Of a stretch of DNA of 64,000 nucleotides, positions 18,568-29,500 are shown piece after piece. The notes beneath the pieces were generated by a model. It made no database searches. It was not told the DNA's origin and saw nothing but the letters and a program-made list of their open reading frames with translations. The DNA lies in NCBI RefSeq assembly GCF_011455495.1, contig NZ_CP015029.1:248001-312000 (forward strand), given 5' to 3'. A program made the translations under genes and the position numbers. The DNA comes from Frederiksenia canicola (GTDB lineage Bacteria > Pseudomonadota > Gammaproteobacteria > Enterobacterales > Pasteurellaceae). Each line of letters starts with the position of its first letter. Position 1 is the stretch's first letter.

Positions 18568-19158
18568 ATGAAAAAAAATCGAAATCTCGCTCAATCACAA
18601 CCGATGGGCGAAGTGCGAGTGATTGCCGGTTTGTGGCGGGGGCGAAAATTGCCCGTGCTGAATGCGGACGGCTTACGACCGACCACCGATCGAGTGAAAG
18701 AAACCCTGTTTAATTGGTTGATGATGGACGTGCCGAATGCACGTTGCCTAGATTGCTTTGCGGGTAGTGGCTCACTTGGCATTGAAGCCCTTTCCCGCCA
18801 AGCACAAGCGGTCACTTTCTTAGAAAAATTTGCAAATGCCGCCAATCAACTCAAAAAGAATTTAGCCAACCTAAAAACGGATAAAGGCACCGTCCATCAC
18901 ACCGACAGCTTACAGTTTCTGGCACAAAAAAACAGTGGCGAACCTTTTGATATTGTGTTTGTTGACCCCCCGTTTCACCATAATTTCGTGCCACAAGTGT
19001 TGGTGCATCTCGCCCAAAATGGCTGGCTGGCGAACAACGCCTTAATCTATGTTGAAACCGAAAAAAATCATGCCCCGCTTCAACTCCCTGAACCGTGGCA
19101 AGTAATTAAAGAAAAAACAGCGGGAATGGTGGTGAGCAGGTTGATAAAAGTGAGTTGA
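18568..19158 (+). CDS. rsmD: 16S rRNA (guanine-966-N2)-methyltransferase RsmD
   Basis: The 196-residue SAM-dependent methyltransferase has the AdoMet loop DCFAGSGSLG and the catalytic DPPF motif (IVFVDPPFHH). It modifies G966 of 16S rRNA during 30S assembly. It is divergent from ftsY, as commonly seen in gammaproteobacteria, with about 96 bp between the starts. An uptake signal lies in the coding sequence near 18806. It is followed by the nagB promoter region. Confidence 0.93.
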   Translation: MKKNRNLAQSQPMGEVRVIAGLWRGRKLPVLNADGLRPTTDRVKETLFNWLMMDVPNARCLDCFAGSGSLGIEALSRQAQAVTFLEKFANAANQLKKNLANLKTDKGTVHHTDSLQFLAQKNSGEPFDIVFVDPPFHHNFVPQVLVHLAQNGWLANNALIYVETEKNHAPLQLPEPWQVIKEKTAGMVVSRLIKVS

Positions 19159-19164
19159 AGATAA

Positions 19165-19186
19165 AAATGTGATCTCATTCAAATTT
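19165..19186 (+). promoter_or_regulatory. Candidate CRP site upstream of nagB
   Basis: TGTGATCTCATTCAAA (19168-19183) matches 9 of 10 bases in the two CRP half-sites (TGTGA and TCACA). Its centre is about 60 bp upstream of the start site predicted from the TATAAT at 19224, the position of a class I CRP-activated promoter. Confidence 0.6.
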
Positions 19187-19223
19187 TAGGCAAATTTCAT
19201 TACAAATGAAGTAAATTTTCTCT

Positions 19224-19229
19224 TATAAT
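19224..19229 (+). promoter_or_regulatory. nagB -10 element
   Basis: A perfect TATAAT lies 53 bp before the nagB start codon. No good -35 is present, which fits dependence on the CRP site at 19165-19186. Confidence 0.55.
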
Positions 19230-19281
19230 TCTAAGATTGAAGTTTTATTTCAAAAGCCTTTTTTATATCATAGGAGAGTAT

Positions 19282-20076
19282 ATGCGTTTAGTTCCTTTAG
19301 ATAGTGCCGATCAAGTCAGTCGCTGGGCAGCTCGTTATATTGTAGATAAAATCAATGCGTTCCAGCCAACCGTAGATAAGCCATTTGTGTTGGGTTTGCC
19401 AACAGGTAGCACACCACAAAAAACCTATAAAGAATTGATTAAACTTTATCAAGCGGGCGAAGTCAGTTTCAAAAATGTTGTGACCTTTAATATGGATGAA
19501 TACGTTGGCTTGCCCGCCGATCACCCTGAAAGTTACCACACCTTTATGCACGAAAATTTCTTCAATCATATCGACATTCCTGCGGAAAATATCAATTTAC
19601 TTGACGGTATGGCTGACGATGTTGATACCGAATGTGAGCGTTATGAAGCAAAAATGAAATCTTACGGCAAAGTGCATCTCTTTATGGGCGGTGTAGGTGT
19701 AGATGGTCATATTGCCTTCAACGAACCGGCCTCATCACTCAGCTCTCGCACTCGTATCAAAACCTTAACGGAAGATACGCTCATCGCTAACTCACGTTTC
19801 TTCAATCACGATGTGAACCAAGTGCCAAAATTCGCTTTAACCGTAGGCGTAGGCACTTTATTAGATGCCGAAGAGGTGTTGATTTTAGTTACAGGTCATA
19901 ACAAAGCTTTAGCATTGCAAGCCTGTGTCGAAGGCCCTATCAACCATTTATGGACAATCAGTGCCTTGCAACTACATCGTCGTGCTGTGGTAGTGTGTGA
20001 TGAACCTGCAACACAAGAATTAAAAGTTAAAACCGTTAAATATTTTAAACAGTTAGAACAACATGTGGCTCGCTAA
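19282..20076 (+). CDS. nagB: Glucosamine-6-phosphate deaminase
   Basis: The start is the ATG at 19282 with TAGGAGAG just upstream ([12 protein letters not shown]); the longer frame from 19237 is discarded. The 264-residue enzyme converts glucosamine-6-phosphate to fructose-6-phosphate and ammonia. Visible motifs are GLPTGSTP, the FNMDEYVGL active-site segment and [11 protein letters not shown]. It is the first gene of nagB-nagA, with 15 bp between them. The pair feeds N-acetylglucosamine or sialic acid carbon into glycolysis. A CRP site and -10 lie upstream. Confidence 0.96.
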   Translation: MRLVPLDSADQVSRWAARYIVDKINAFQPTVDKPFVLGLPTGSTPQKTYKELIKLYQAGEVSFKNVVTFNMDEYVGLPADHPESYHTFMHENFFNHIDIPAENINLLDGMADDVDTECERYEAKMKSYGKVHLFMGGVGVDGHIAFNEPASSLSSRTRIKTLTEDTLIANSRFFNHDVNQVPKFALTVGVGTLLDAEEVLILVTGHNKALALQACVEGPINHLWTISALQLHRRAVVVCDEPATQELKVKTVKYFKQLEQHVAR

Positions 20077-20091
20077 CTCATAGGAGGAAAA

Positions 20092-21234
20092 ATGAATCAC
20101 TATGCCTTAACTAACGCCGTGATCTACACCGGCGAAAAAGTGCTGTATCAACACGCGGTGATTGTCAAAGACGATCGCATTGATGCCGTAGTACATCAAA
20201 ACGATGTACCAACGAATCTGAAAAAAGTGGATCTCAACGGTGCGAATTTATCCGCTGGTTTTATCGATCTTCAGCTCAACGGCTGCGGCGGGGTGATGTT
20301 TAACGAAGAAACCACCGTTCGCACCCTTGAAATTATGCAAGAAACGAACTTGAAATCGGGGACCACCAGCTATTTGCCAACGTTCATCACGTCATCTGAC
20401 GAAGGAATGAAAGAAGCCGTTAAAGTGATGCGTGATTATTTGGCGAAATATAAAAATCAAGCGTTGGGCTTGCATTTAGAAGGCCCGTATCTCAGCGTGG
20501 CGAAAAAAGGCGTACATCGTCCCGATTTAATCCGTGAAGCAAGCGGTGAGATGATCGATTTTCTTTGCGAAAATGGCGATGTGATCACCAAACTCACTTT
20601 AGCCGCTGAAAACCCAACGGCAGACCATATTGCAAAATTTGTCGATGCAGGCATTATCGTTTCGGTCGGACACTCCAATGCAACGTACCAACAAACCAAA
20701 GAACGCATTGCTCAAGGTATCGGCTTTGCCACTCACTTACACAACGCTATGTCGCCAGTTAGCTCGGGGCGTGATGGTGGCGTGGTCGGTGCAGTGTTAG
20801 ACAGCGACATCTACGCAGGCATTATCGTGGACGGCTACCACGTTGATTGGGGTAATGTCCGCATCGCCAAAAAAGCCAAAGGCGATAAATTAGTGATCGT
20901 AACTGATGCCGTTGCACCAGCGGGAACAGATATGGAATACTTCATTTTCGTTGGTAAAAAAGTGACCGTAAAAGACGGTCGTTGTGTCGATGAATTTGGT
21001 AGTCTAGGTGGCGCGGCGATTACAATGATTGAATCGATCCGCAATATGACCCAACACACCGATCTTTCTCTCGCAGAAATCCTACGGATGTGTACCCTTT
21101 ACCCCGCCCGTGCGATCCATATTGAAGATCAACTCGGATCAATCGAGGCTGGTAAAATTGCCAACCTTGCTGCATTCGATAACCAATTCAACGTACTCGG
21201 TACCGCCGTGAACGGGGAATGGAAAGCAAACTAG
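20092..21234 (+). CDS. nagA: N-acetylglucosamine-6-phosphate deacetylase
   Basis: The 380-residue amidohydrolase shows the family signatures FIDLQLNGCGG, HLEGPYLS, SVGHSNAT, HLHNAMSP and VTDAVAPAG, which carry the metal and substrate ligands. It removes the acetyl group from GlcNAc-6-phosphate to supply NagB. AGGAGG is placed well before its ATG at 20092. Followed by an uptake-signal hairpin terminator. Confidence 0.96.
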   Translation: MNHYALTNAVIYTGEKVLYQHAVIVKDDRIDAVVHQNDVPTNLKKVDLNGANLSAGFIDLQLNGCGGVMFNEETTVRTLEIMQETNLKSGTTSYLPTFITSSDEGMKEAVKVMRDYLAKYKNQALGLHLEGPYLSVAKKGVHRPDLIREASGEMIDFLCENGDVITKLTLAAENPTADHIAKFVDAGIIVSVGHSNATYQQTKERIAQGIGFATHLHNAMSPVSSGRDGGVVGAVLDSDIYAGIIVDGYHVDWGNVRIAKKAKGDKLVIVTDAVAPAGTDMEYFIFVGKKVTVKDGRCVDEFGSLGGAAITMIESIRNMTQHTDLSLAEILRMCTLYPARAIHIEDQLGSIEAGKIANLAAFDNQFNVLGTAVNGEWKAN

Positions 21235-21266
21235 AAAACGAGTGCCATTTGCAAAATCTTTATCGG

Positions 21267-21306
21267 AAGTGACCGCTTGTGAGCCATTACAAGCGGTCAC
21301 TTTTTC
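21267..21306 (+). terminator. nagBA terminator made of an uptake-signal pair
   Basis: AAGTGACCGCTTGT (21267-21280) and ACAAGCGGTCACTT (21289-21302) are a perfect 14-bp inverted repeat, followed by TTTTTC. Confidence 0.85.
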
Positions 21307-21345
21307 AGATTTTTTTACAATTTAGAAAATTTATGCAAATCCTGC

Positions 21346-21374
21346 TTGCTCTTAATATTGTTTTTGCGTAAAAT
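21346..21374 (+). promoter_or_regulatory. Promoter of rplU-rpmA
   Basis: TTGCTC (21346-21351) and TAAAAT (21369-21374) are spaced by 17 bp, about 70 bp before the rplU start. Confidence 0.55.
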
Positions 21375-21401
21375 TGCACACCTATTTTATATGAATTTGA
21401 G

Positions 21402-21428
21402 GGTGCCAAACGCAGAGCGAAAGGCACT
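21402..21428 (+). other. Hairpin in the rplU 5' leader
   Basis: GGTGCC (21402-21407) and GGCACT (21423-21428) can pair around a 15-base loop, 17 bases before the rplU start codon. It could be a site for feedback control by a ribosomal protein, but no match to a known leader was recognised. Confidence 0.35.
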
Positions 21429-21444
21429 ATTTAGCGGAGTAAAT

Positions 21445-21756
21445 ATGTACGCAGTTTTCCAAAGTGGCGGCAAACAACACCGAGTAAGCGAAGGTCAAGT
21501 TGTTCGTTTAGAGAAACTTGAAGTTGCAACTGGTGAAAAAGTTGAGTTCGACTCAGTGTTAATGGTCGTTAATGGTGAAGATGTTAAAATCGGTACCCCA
21601 GTTGTTGCTGGTGGTAAAGTAGTAGCGGAAGTGGTTTCACACGGTCGTGGCGAGAAAGTTAAAATCGTTAAATTCCGTCGTCGTAAACACAGCCGTAAAC
21701 AACAAGGTCATCGTCAGTGGTTCACAGAAGTGAAAATCACTGGGATTCAAGCATAA
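21445..21756 (+). CDS. rplU: 50S ribosomal protein L21
   Basis: The start is ATG 21445 with GCGGAGT upstream ([14 protein letters not shown]); the product is 103 residues, standard for L21. The C-terminal basic segment [16 protein letters not shown] binds 23S rRNA. It forms an operon with rpmA, 20 bp downstream; obgE, which follows in many relatives, is here separated by two EamA genes. Confidence 0.98.
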   Translation: MYAVFQSGGKQHRVSEGQVVRLEKLEVATGEKVEFDSVLMVVNGEDVKIGTPVVAGGKVVAEVVSHGRGEKVKIVKFRRRKHSRKQQGHRQWFTEVKITGIQA

Positions 21757-21776
21757 TTTCAGAGGAGATCAAGTAG

Positions 21777-22034
21777 ATGGCAACTAAAAAAGCTGGTGGT
21801 TCAACTCGTAACGGTCGTGACTCTGAAGCTAAACGCCTTGGTGTTAAACGTTTCGGTGGCGAGTCTGTTTTAGCAGGTAGCATTATCGTTCGTCAACGTG
21901 GTACTAAATTCCACGCCGGTAACAACGTTGGTATGGGTAAAGACCACACTTTATTCGCAACTACTGACGGTAAAGTTAAATTTGAAGTGAAAGGCGAGAA
22001 AAGCCGTAAATACGTAAGCATCATTGCTGAGTAA
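21777..22034 (+). CDS. rpmA: 50S ribosomal protein L27
   Basis: The 85-residue product has the typical L27 start [16 protein letters not shown], whose flexible tail reaches the peptidyl transferase centre. No N-terminal extension to be cleaved is present, as usual outside Firmicutes. Second gene of rplU-rpmA, followed by a strong terminator. Confidence 0.98.
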   Translation: MATKKAGGSTRNGRDSEAKRLGVKRFGGESVLAGSIIVRQRGTKFHAGNNVGMGKDHTLFATTDGKVKFEVKGEKSRKYVSIIAE

Positions 22035-22056
22035 TCTTCAAACCAAGAATTAAATG

Positions 22057-22081
22057 CCCCGCTTCTTTGCGGGGTTTTTTG
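22057..22081 (+). terminator. rplU-rpmA terminator
   Basis: CCCCGC and GCGGGG enclose a 6-base loop and are followed by at least six T. Confidence 0.92.
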
Positions 22082-22104
22082 TATTTCATCAAAAGGTTCA
22101 TCCA

Positions 22105-23040
22105 ATGCAACCGAAGTCCGCTCTGTTAGGTTTTTCCTTAGCTCTCACCGCTGCAATCATGTGGAGCATTTTGCCTATCGCACTGCAACCTGTGCTTACC
22201 GCGATGAATGCACAAACAATTGTCTGGTTTCGGTTTGTGGTGGCTGCTGTTGGAGTTTTTATTCTACTTGCGATCAGCAAAAAATTACCCAAGCTCCACT
22301 CACTCTCTTGGCGGCATCTGAAATTTGTCGTCATCGGAGCCATCGGGTTAGCCGCCAATTTTTACCTGTTTAACCTTTCATTGAACTACATTCCAGCCAC
22401 GGTCAGCCAAGTATTAAGCCCGCTGTCATCTTTTTCGATGCTACTTAGCGGCATTGTGTTATTTAAAGAGCGGTTAGGCGTCCATCAAAAACTTGGCTTG
22501 TTGCTACTGCTTATCGGTTTACCGCTCTTTTTCAATGATCGTTTTACTGATTTCGCTGAAATGAACAGCTTTTCACTCGGTGTATTTCTTGGTACAAGCG
22601 GCAGTTTACTGTGGGTCGGTTACGGCATCGCTCAAAAAATGTTGTTAGAACGGTTCAATTCGCAGCAAATTTTGCTTTTTATCTACTGCGGTTGCGGCAT
22701 TATGTTTAGCCCTTTTACAGAACTTTCTCAAGTGGGTAATCTCAATAGCTTCACCTTGGCGTGCCTGATTTTTTGCTGTTTGAACACCATTATTGCCTAC
22801 GGCTGCTACGGAGAAGCGTTAAACCGTTGGGAAGTGTCAAAAGTGAGTATGATTATGCCGCAAATTCCGATTCTAACGCTGATTTTCAGCGAGCTGGCAC
22901 ACTGGATTGCTCCAGCCCATTTTTCTGCCCCTAATCTCAATTTGTTGAGCTATATCGGTGCAATCATCGTGGTGCTTGGAGCGTTATCCGCAGCGGCGGG
23001 GCATAAAATTTTCTATCGCCGACAACTGCGGGGTAAATAG
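22105..23040 (+). CDS. EamA-family (DMT) transporter, copy 1
   Basis: The start is ATG 22105 (MQPKSALLGFSL), with AAAAGG upstream and just after the rpmA terminator. The 311-residue protein has about ten hydrophobic helices in two EamA repeats, the drug/metabolite exporter fold; substrate cannot be read from sequence. The next gene overlaps its stop by one base and is a close paralogue, so this is a tandem duplication. Genes of this type often stand between rpmA and obgE in gammaproteobacteria. Confidence 0.85.
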   Translation: MQPKSALLGFSLALTAAIMWSILPIALQPVLTAMNAQTIVWFRFVVAAVGVFILLAISKKLPKLHSLSWRHLKFVVIGAIGLAANFYLFNLSLNYIPATVSQVLSPLSSFSMLLSGIVLFKERLGVHQKLGLLLLLIGLPLFFNDRFTDFAEMNSFSLGVFLGTSGSLLWVGYGIAQKMLLERFNSQQILLFIYCGCGIMFSPFTELSQVGNLNSFTLACLIFCCLNTIIAYGCYGEALNRWEVSKVSMIMPQIPILTLIFSELAHWIAPAHFSAPNLNLLSYIGAIIVVLGALSAAAGHKIFYRRQLRGK

Positions 23041-23951
23041 TGGAACGTAATGCACTGCTTGGTTTTAGCCTTGCTTTACTCGCCACTGCCACTTGGGGAT
23101 TTCTCCCCATTGCCGCCAAAGCAGTCTTGGAGGTAATGGATCCCACTACGTTTGTGTGGTTTCGTTTCGCTTTTGCGGGGAGCGGGCTTATCCTTTTTCT
23201 GGCATTTGTAAAAAAATTGCCTGATCTGACCGCTTGTAAAGACTCTTGGCAGTACATTCTGCTCGGTGTTTTTGGTTTAACCGCTTATTTTGTTGGCTCA
23301 AGCTATGCATTAACCCTTATCGAAGCCACTACAAGCCAAGTGTTATGGCAACTGTCGCCTTTCACGATGATGATTTGTGGCGTAGTGATTTTTAAAGAAA
23401 AATTCGGTAAACATCAAAAAATTGGCTTAGCGTTGCTCATTATCGGGTTAGTCGCTTTTTTCAACGACCGTTTTGACGCCCTTTTCCAATTGAACGCCTA
23501 CGGCATTGGCGTAGTGTTCGGTGCAATCTCTTCGGTAGTGTGGGTAAGCTATGGCGTGGCACAAAAGTTATTGCTCTCGAAATTTAGTTCACAACAGATT
23601 TTGCTATTAATCTATTTAGGCTGTAGCGTGGTGCTTCTTCCCCTGGCGGAGTTTAGCCAACTACATTTATTGAACAGCTGGGCAATTGCCGCATTTATTT
23701 TTTGTTGCTTCAGCACCTTTGTCAGCTATGGTGCTTACGCTGAAGCGTTGAATTATTGGGATGCTACCAAAGTCAGTGTCGTGACGGTATTGATCCCTAT
23801 TTTTACGATGGCATTTCAAGCTATTGGACACCACATTTTACCCGACAACATTCCGCCCCTAGCGATGAATACACTTAGCTATTTTGGGGCATTTATCGTG
23901 ATTATTGGTACAATGCTCTCCACCTTAGGAGATAAATTGTGCAAAAAATAG
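23040..23951 (+). CDS. EamA-family (DMT) transporter, copy 2
   Basis: The 303-residue protein starts with GTG sharing the last base of the previous stop (TAGTG). It matches copy 1 throughout (ALLGFSLAL, TFVWFRF, LFEYLYGCS-like region and EALNYWDATKVS), with about ten membrane helices. The two probably arose by duplication and are co-translated; they could work as a pair or on different substrates. An uptake-signal variant sits just after the stop, before obgE. Confidence 0.85.
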   Translation: MERNALLGFSLALLATATWGFLPIAAKAVLEVMDPTTFVWFRFAFAGSGLILFLAFVKKLPDLTACKDSWQYILLGVFGLTAYFVGSSYALTLIEATTSQVLWQLSPFTMMICGVVIFKEKFGKHQKIGLALLIIGLVAFFNDRFDALFQLNAYGIGVVFGAISSVVWVSYGVAQKLLLSKFSSQQILLLIYLGCSVVLLPLAEFSQLHLLNSWAIAAFIFCCFSTFVSYGAYAEALNYWDATKVSVVTVLIPIFTMAFQAIGHHILPDNIPPLAMNTLSYFGAFIVIIGTMLSTLGDKLCKK

Positions 23952-25178
<1,227 letters not shown>

Positions 25179-25188
25179 CTACTTAAAG

Positions 25189-25236
25189 ACAAGCGGTCTG
25201 ATTATGAAAAAATTTTACCAATCAGACCGTTGTTTT
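25189..25236. terminator. Bidirectional terminator between obgE and trkA
   Basis: AAGCGGTCTGATT (25191-25203) pairs with AATCAGACCGTT (25220-25231), followed by a T-rich stretch. It contains one uptake signal. Confidence 0.75.
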
Positions 25237-25238
25237 AT

Positions 25239-26615
25239 TTAAAGGAAAAACGAGCTAATTTGGAATAATTTCTCGATTTCGCTGACGTGTTTTTTGTCAT
25301 TTACCAACAAAATCACACGGTCGTTTTCGTGGATTTCGGTCGATTTATGAGCAATAAGCACTTCATGGTTGCGGACAATCGCCCCGATGATCGCCCCTTG
25401 AGGTAACTTGATCTCTTTGACTTTTCGCCCCACCACTTTAGATGATTGATTATCACCGTGGGCGATCACTTCAATCCCTTCCACCAAACCTTGTTTGAAC
25501 GAGGCGACTTTCACGACGTCGCCTTTGCGAACGTGGCTAGAGAGCGCCGAAATGGTTGCCTGTTGTGGTGAAAGGGCAATATCGATCGTACCGCCTTGAA
25601 TGAGATGCAAATAGGCCATTCGTTGCACCAACACAATCGCTTTTTTCGCCCCTAAACGCTTGGCGAGCAAAGACGACATAATATTCGCTTCATCATCACT
25701 AGTCAGAGCCAAAAACAGATCGACGTTTTCGATATGCTCTTCAAATAAGAGCTCTTGATCGGAAGCATCGCCGCATAAAATTAAGGTTTTGGACAACCTC
25801 TCAGCAAGTTTGGTGGCTTTGTCAGGATCCCGTTCAATCAACTTAACGCTGCATTTTTCTTCCAAACTTTTCGCTAATGCCGTACCTACGTTACCACCAC
25901 CGACAATCATCACCCGTTTGTGCGGTTTTTCTAACCGTTGTAGCTCCGCCATTACCGCTTTGATATGTTGCGTGGCACAGATAAAAAAGACTTCATCGCC
26001 CGCTTCGATAATGGTCGATCCTTGTGGCACAAAGGCTTTTTCTTGGCGGAAAATCGAAACGATGCGGGTTTCAATATGTGGGAGATGATCGGTCAATGCT
26101 GAAATCGGATAACCCACCAACGGTCCGCCGTAGTAAGCTTTCACGCTGACAAGGCTGACCAAATCATCGGCAAAATGGGCAACTTGCAACGCCCCAGGGT
26201 AATCAATCAGGCGGAGAATTTCTTTGGTAACCAACAACTCAGGGGCAATGATGTGGTCGATGGGCAGCACTTTATTGTTAAATAATGCATCCCGCTCCCG
26301 CACATAGTCGGGGTTGCGAATGCGGGCGATCTTGGTCGGAATGTTGAACAAGGTGTAAGCGATTTGACAAGCGATCATATTGCTTTCATCGCTGTTAGTC
26401 ACGGCAACCAATAAGTCCGCATCGCTTGCCCCCGCTTCTCGCAAAGTACGAGGTGATGCCGCATTACCTTTGATGACCTGCAAGTCGTGCTTGTCTTGCA
26501 GTTTGCCTAAGCGGGCTTCATCATCGTCAATAATGGTGATATCGTTATCGTCATTGGCAAGATTTTCTGCCAACGTTGCCCCCACTTGCCCCGCACCTAA
26601 AATGATAATTTTCAT
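25239..26615 (-). CDS. trkA: Trk potassium uptake regulatory protein TrkA
   Basis: The 458-residue protein has two RCK modules, each with an NAD-binding loop ([13 protein letters not shown] at the start and [14 protein letters not shown] near residue 240) and a TrkA-C domain. It is the cytoplasmic NAD-responsive gate of the TrkH/TrkG potassium channel. It lies 1 bp after rsmB, so fmt-rsmB-trkA form an operon, as in E. coli. Confidence 0.96.
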   Translation of the reverse strand: MKIIILGAGQVGATLAENLANDDNDITIIDDDEARLGKLQDKHDLQVIKGNAASPRTLREAGASDADLLVAVTNSDESNMIACQIAYTLFNIPTKIARIRNPDYVRERDALFNNKVLPIDHIIAPELLVTKEILRLIDYPGALQVAHFADDLVSLVSVKAYYGGPLVGYPISALTDHLPHIETRIVSIFRQEKAFVPQGSTIIEAGDEVFFICATQHIKAVMAELQRLEKPHKRVMIVGGGNVGTALAKSLEEKCSVKLIERDPDKATKLAERLSKTLILCGDASDQELLFEEHIENVDLFLALTSDDEANIMSSLLAKRLGAKKAIVLVQRMAYLHLIQGGTIDIALSPQQATISALSSHVRKGDVVKVASFKQGLVEGIEVIAHGDNQSSKVVGRKVKEIKLPQGAIIGAIVRNHEVLIAHKSTEIHENDRVILLVNDKKHVSEIEKLFQISSFFL

Positions 26616-26616
26616 C

Positions 26617-27927
26617 TCAACCTGCTTTTTTACTCAATTTCGCATAGAAAAAACCGTCGCCACCGTTTTCGCTCGGCACAAACTGTTTCATTGTAGTTCG
26701 CTCACCATTGAAATCCATTTCGACTAATTCTGCATCTGCCGTTTGCTGAATAAAATCTTGAATTTGTTCACTATTTTCTTCTGGCATCACCGAGCAAGTC
26801 GCATACAGCAGCACACCGTTAGGCTTAAGTCGCTGCCACAGTGCTTTTAAAATTCGCCTTTGCAATGCCGCAAGTTCTGCAATATCGCTCTCCTTGCGTA
26901 GCCATTTGATATCAGGATGACGACGGATCACCCCCGTAGCCGAACAAGGGGCATCAAGCAAAATACGATCGAACATCACATCATCAGCCAGCCATTGTGA
27001 TGGCTGGCTGGCATCGCCACAAATCACTTCTGCCGTTTGTCCAAGGCGAGCTAAATTCTCTTTGACCCGTTGCAAGCGGCTGTTTTCAATATCTAGTGCC
27101 ACCACTTTTGCCTGTGGTGCTCGCTCTAAAATGTGGGTGGTTTTTCCACCAGGGGCGGCACAAGCATCTAAAATCCGTTCGCCATTTTGAGCATCAAGGA
27201 GCAAGGCCGACCACTGTGCGTGGGCATCTTGCACCGTTGCCCCGCCATTTGCAAAATTTGGTAAGGAACTGACCGCTTGTGGTGAACTCAGTCGCAAGGC
27301 ACAAGGCGGTGCAGTCGCGCAAGACTCGCTCGCAACGAGCAAACCCAGTTCTGCGGCATAATCTGCTACAGTAGAATGGGTAGGGTTGACTCGAATCCAC
27401 ATCGGTGGGCGTTGGTTGTTCGCCTCCACAATCTCCCGCCAATTTGGGCTGGCCGTCATCGGATAGGCTTTTTTCAGCTTGTTCACCAACCAATCAGGGT
27501 GCAACGTATCCCAATTCTTATCGACTTTCGCCAAAATAGCCTCTTGCTCTCGCAAAAAACGGCGTAGCACACCATTAGTTAAGGCACGGAAATTATCCAG
27601 CTTCAACGATTTCGTGGCATTCACCACTTCGTCCACCGCCGCAAAGGCTGGCACTCGCATATAAAGTAGCTGATACAGCCCAACCAACAACAAACAATGC
27701 ACCAAGCGGGTTTTGCCTTTGAGCGGCTTTTCCACCAACTGTTTGATGATATGCTCCAACCGTGGCAGCACTCGACATACCCCGAAGCTAATTTCTTGCA
27801 CAAGCGGAACATCTTTGCTTTCCACTTGCAATTGTGCTTCAGGCAGCAAACTTGATAGCGATTTACCTTCATCAAGTACTTGTAAAATAATCCGTGCCGC
27901 GACAGCACGAGAGGAGTGTTTTTTCAC
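26617..27927 (-). CDS. rsmB: 16S rRNA (cytosine-967-C5)-methyltransferase RsmB
   Basis: The 436-residue protein has an N-terminal NusB-like RNA-binding domain and a Rossmann methyltransferase domain with [25 protein letters not shown] and [11 protein letters not shown]; the two Cys are the release and catalytic cysteines of m5C enzymes. It methylates C967 of 16S rRNA. Its start overlaps the fmt stop by four bases. An uptake signal near 27270 encodes LTAC-like residues on the complementary frame. Confidence 0.96.
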   Translation of the reverse strand: MKKHSSRAVAARIILQVLDEGKSLSSLLPEAQLQVESKDVPLVQEISFGVCRVLPRLEHIIKQLVEKPLKGKTRLVHCLLLVGLYQLLYMRVPAFAAVDEVVNATKSLKLDNFRALTNGVLRRFLREQEAILAKVDKNWDTLHPDWLVNKLKKAYPMTASPNWREIVEANNQRPPMWIRVNPTHSTVADYAAELGLLVASESCATAPPCALRLSSPQAVSSLPNFANGGATVQDAHAQWSALLLDAQNGERILDACAAPGGKTTHILERAPQAKVVALDIENSRLQRVKENLARLGQTAEVICGDASQPSQWLADDVMFDRILLDAPCSATGVIRRHPDIKWLRKESDIAELAALQRRILKALWQRLKPNGVLLYATCSVMPEENSEQIQDFIQQTADAELVEMDFNGERTTMKQFVPSENGGDGFFYAKLSKKAG

Positions 27928-28877
27928 GAAATGATGTCTCCCACCTTAAACCATTCGCCTCGTCCGTTGAGAAAATCTTGCACGCTCATCGGTTTTTTGC
28001 CCGATGGCTGTAACTGAGTGAGATTCAACACGCCGTCTGCCGTGGCAATTTGGATGCCGTTTTTATCGGCTGTAAGTACCGTTCCAGCCGGTTTAGGTTG
28101 ATGTGGCTGTACATCGGCTTGGTAGACTTTTACCCGTTCTTCAACGCCATTGACATTCAAGGTCAAATAGGCAATCGGTGCGGGGTTGAAGGCTCGAATA
28201 TTGCGTTCAAGCTGACAAGCGGTCAAATTCCAGTCTAGTTTTGCTTCTTCTTTCGTGAGTTTTTCCGCATAGTTTGCTAATTCGTCTTGCTGTTTTTCAG
28301 GTGAAAATTGACCACTTGTTAAACCGTTCAACACCTCAAGCAAGGCGGCAGGGGCAAGCTCAGCAAGTTTGGCATATAAACTGGCAGAAGTTTCTGTTGG
28401 GCTGATCGGGCAATACACTTTATGCAACATATCGCCCGTGTCTAAACCGACATCCATTTGCATAATAGTGATGCCCGTTTCGCTATCACCTGCCCAAATC
28501 GCTCGCTGGATCGGTGCCGCCCCACGCCAACGGGGCAACAATGAGCCGTGCACATTCAAGCAGCCATAAGGAAAGGCGTTCAGCACGGCTTCGGGCAAAA
28601 TCAAACCGTATGCGACCACCACCATCACATCCGCATTCAACGCCTTTAATTCGGCTTGCACTTCTTCTTTGCGTAATGACTTCGGCTGATAAACGGGGAT
28701 TTGGTGAAGTTCCGCCAACTGTTTGACGGGGCTGGCTTGCAATTTTTTGCCTCGCCCTGCTGGTTTGTCGGGCTGGGTATAAACCGCCACCACATTGTGT
28801 TCTGAATTTAGCAACGTTTGCAAATGGGTCGCCGCAAAATCAGGCGTACCAGCAAAGATGATGTTTAGTTTTTTCAT
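27924..28877 (-). CDS. fmt: Methionyl-tRNA formyltransferase
   Basis: The start is ATG 28877 ([15 protein letters not shown]); ten codons of open frame further upstream are the transcribed terminator of uspA. The 317-residue enzyme has the formyl-tetrahydrofolate motif [17 protein letters not shown] and formylates Met-tRNA for initiation. In most gammaproteobacteria def (peptide deformylase) lies directly upstream; here uspA is there instead. First gene of fmt-rsmB-trkA. Confidence 0.96.
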   Translation of the reverse strand: MKKLNIIFAGTPDFAATHLQTLLNSEHNVVAVYTQPDKPAGRGKKLQASPVKQLAELHQIPVYQPKSLRKEEVQAELKALNADVMVVVAYGLILPEAVLNAFPYGCLNVHGSLLPRWRGAAPIQRAIWAGDSETGITIMQMDVGLDTGDMLHKVYCPISPTETSASLYAKLAELAPAALLEVLNGLTSGQFSPEKQQDELANYAEKLTKEEAKLDWNLTACQLERNIRAFNPAPIAYLTLNVNGVEERVKVYQADVQPHQPKPAGTVLTADKNGIQIATADGVLNLTQLQPSGKKPMSVQDFLNGRGEWFKVGDIIS

Positions 28878-28882
28878 AAAAA

Positions 28883-28908
28883 AATGCCACTCAAAATTGA
28901 ATGGCATT
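28883..28908 (-). terminator. uspA terminator touching the fmt start
   Basis: On the minus strand AATGCCA and TGGCATT enclose a 12-base loop and run into seven T directly before the fmt ATG. The hairpin thus occupies the fmt ribosome-binding region. Confidence 0.65.
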
Positions 28909-28928
28909 ATTGTAACGCAAAATGGAAT

Positions 28929-29354
28929 TTAACGCAGAATCAAAATCGGCTTATTACTGTTGCGAGCGACTTTGACGGTGTTCGAACTCAAGCCTTTGGC
29001 ATTCGGTTTACTGCTGGCGAGCATGACGATTAGATCTACCGATTTTTCTTCCGCAATGCGGTTAATTTCTTCATAAATCGTGCCATGAGCCACAATGTGT
29101 TGCACTTTTGAACCCGCAGGGAAATGGGCTTGGGTGAAATCGTGTAGTGCTTTGTTGGCTTCGGCGATTACCGATTTATCGAAATTTTTTGGTAAGAACG
29201 AAGCAATAAAGCTGTCGTCAATCGGCTCGATGATGGTGACCACCCGATAAATCGCATCAGGATTATGAGCAGTGATATTCAGTGCTGTTTCCACCACAAA
29301 TTTGGCACTTTTGAGATCGTTTAGATCAATGGCAATTAATAGTTTGTTGTACAT
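28929..29354 (-). CDS. uspA: Universal stress protein UspA
   Basis: The 141-residue single-domain Usp protein starts MYNKLLIAIDLNDLKSA and ends in the family's nucleotide-site pattern (VDLIVMLASSKP... SSNTVKVARNSNKPILILR). Such proteins are cytoplasmic dimers raised in starvation and stress. It lies between the TRAP permease gene and fmt and has its own terminator. Confidence 0.88.
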   Translation of the reverse strand: MYNKLLIAIDLNDLKSAKFVVETALNITAHNPDAIYRVVTIIEPIDDSFIASFLPKNFDKSVIAEANKALHDFTQAHFPAGSKVQHIVAHGTIYEEINRIAEEKSVDLIVMLASSKPNAKGLSSNTVKVARNSNKPILILR

Positions 29355-29376
29355 TTTGTATCCGTTTGTTGTTATC

Positions 29377-29494
29377 GTAGGAACGGGTCTGTGCCCGCCC
29401 GTACAAGCGGTTAGATTTGCAAAAAATTTTACTAATCTGACCGCTTGTCACAATGTCATCTCTCTAAAGGGCTGAGCACAGGCTCAATCCTTAC
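29377..29494. repeat. Imperfect inverted repeat enclosing an uptake-signal hairpin
   Basis: The left arm GTAGGAACGGGTCTGTGCC... (29377-29400) resembles the reverse complement of the right arm (29469-29494, containing GAGCACAGGCTCAATCC). Between them ACAAGCGGTTAGATT (29403-29417) pairs with AATCTGACCGCTTGT (29434-29448). The inner hairpin can end TRAP transcription; the outer arms look like a small repeated palindromic element. Confidence 0.5.
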
Positions 29495-29500
29495 ATCACG

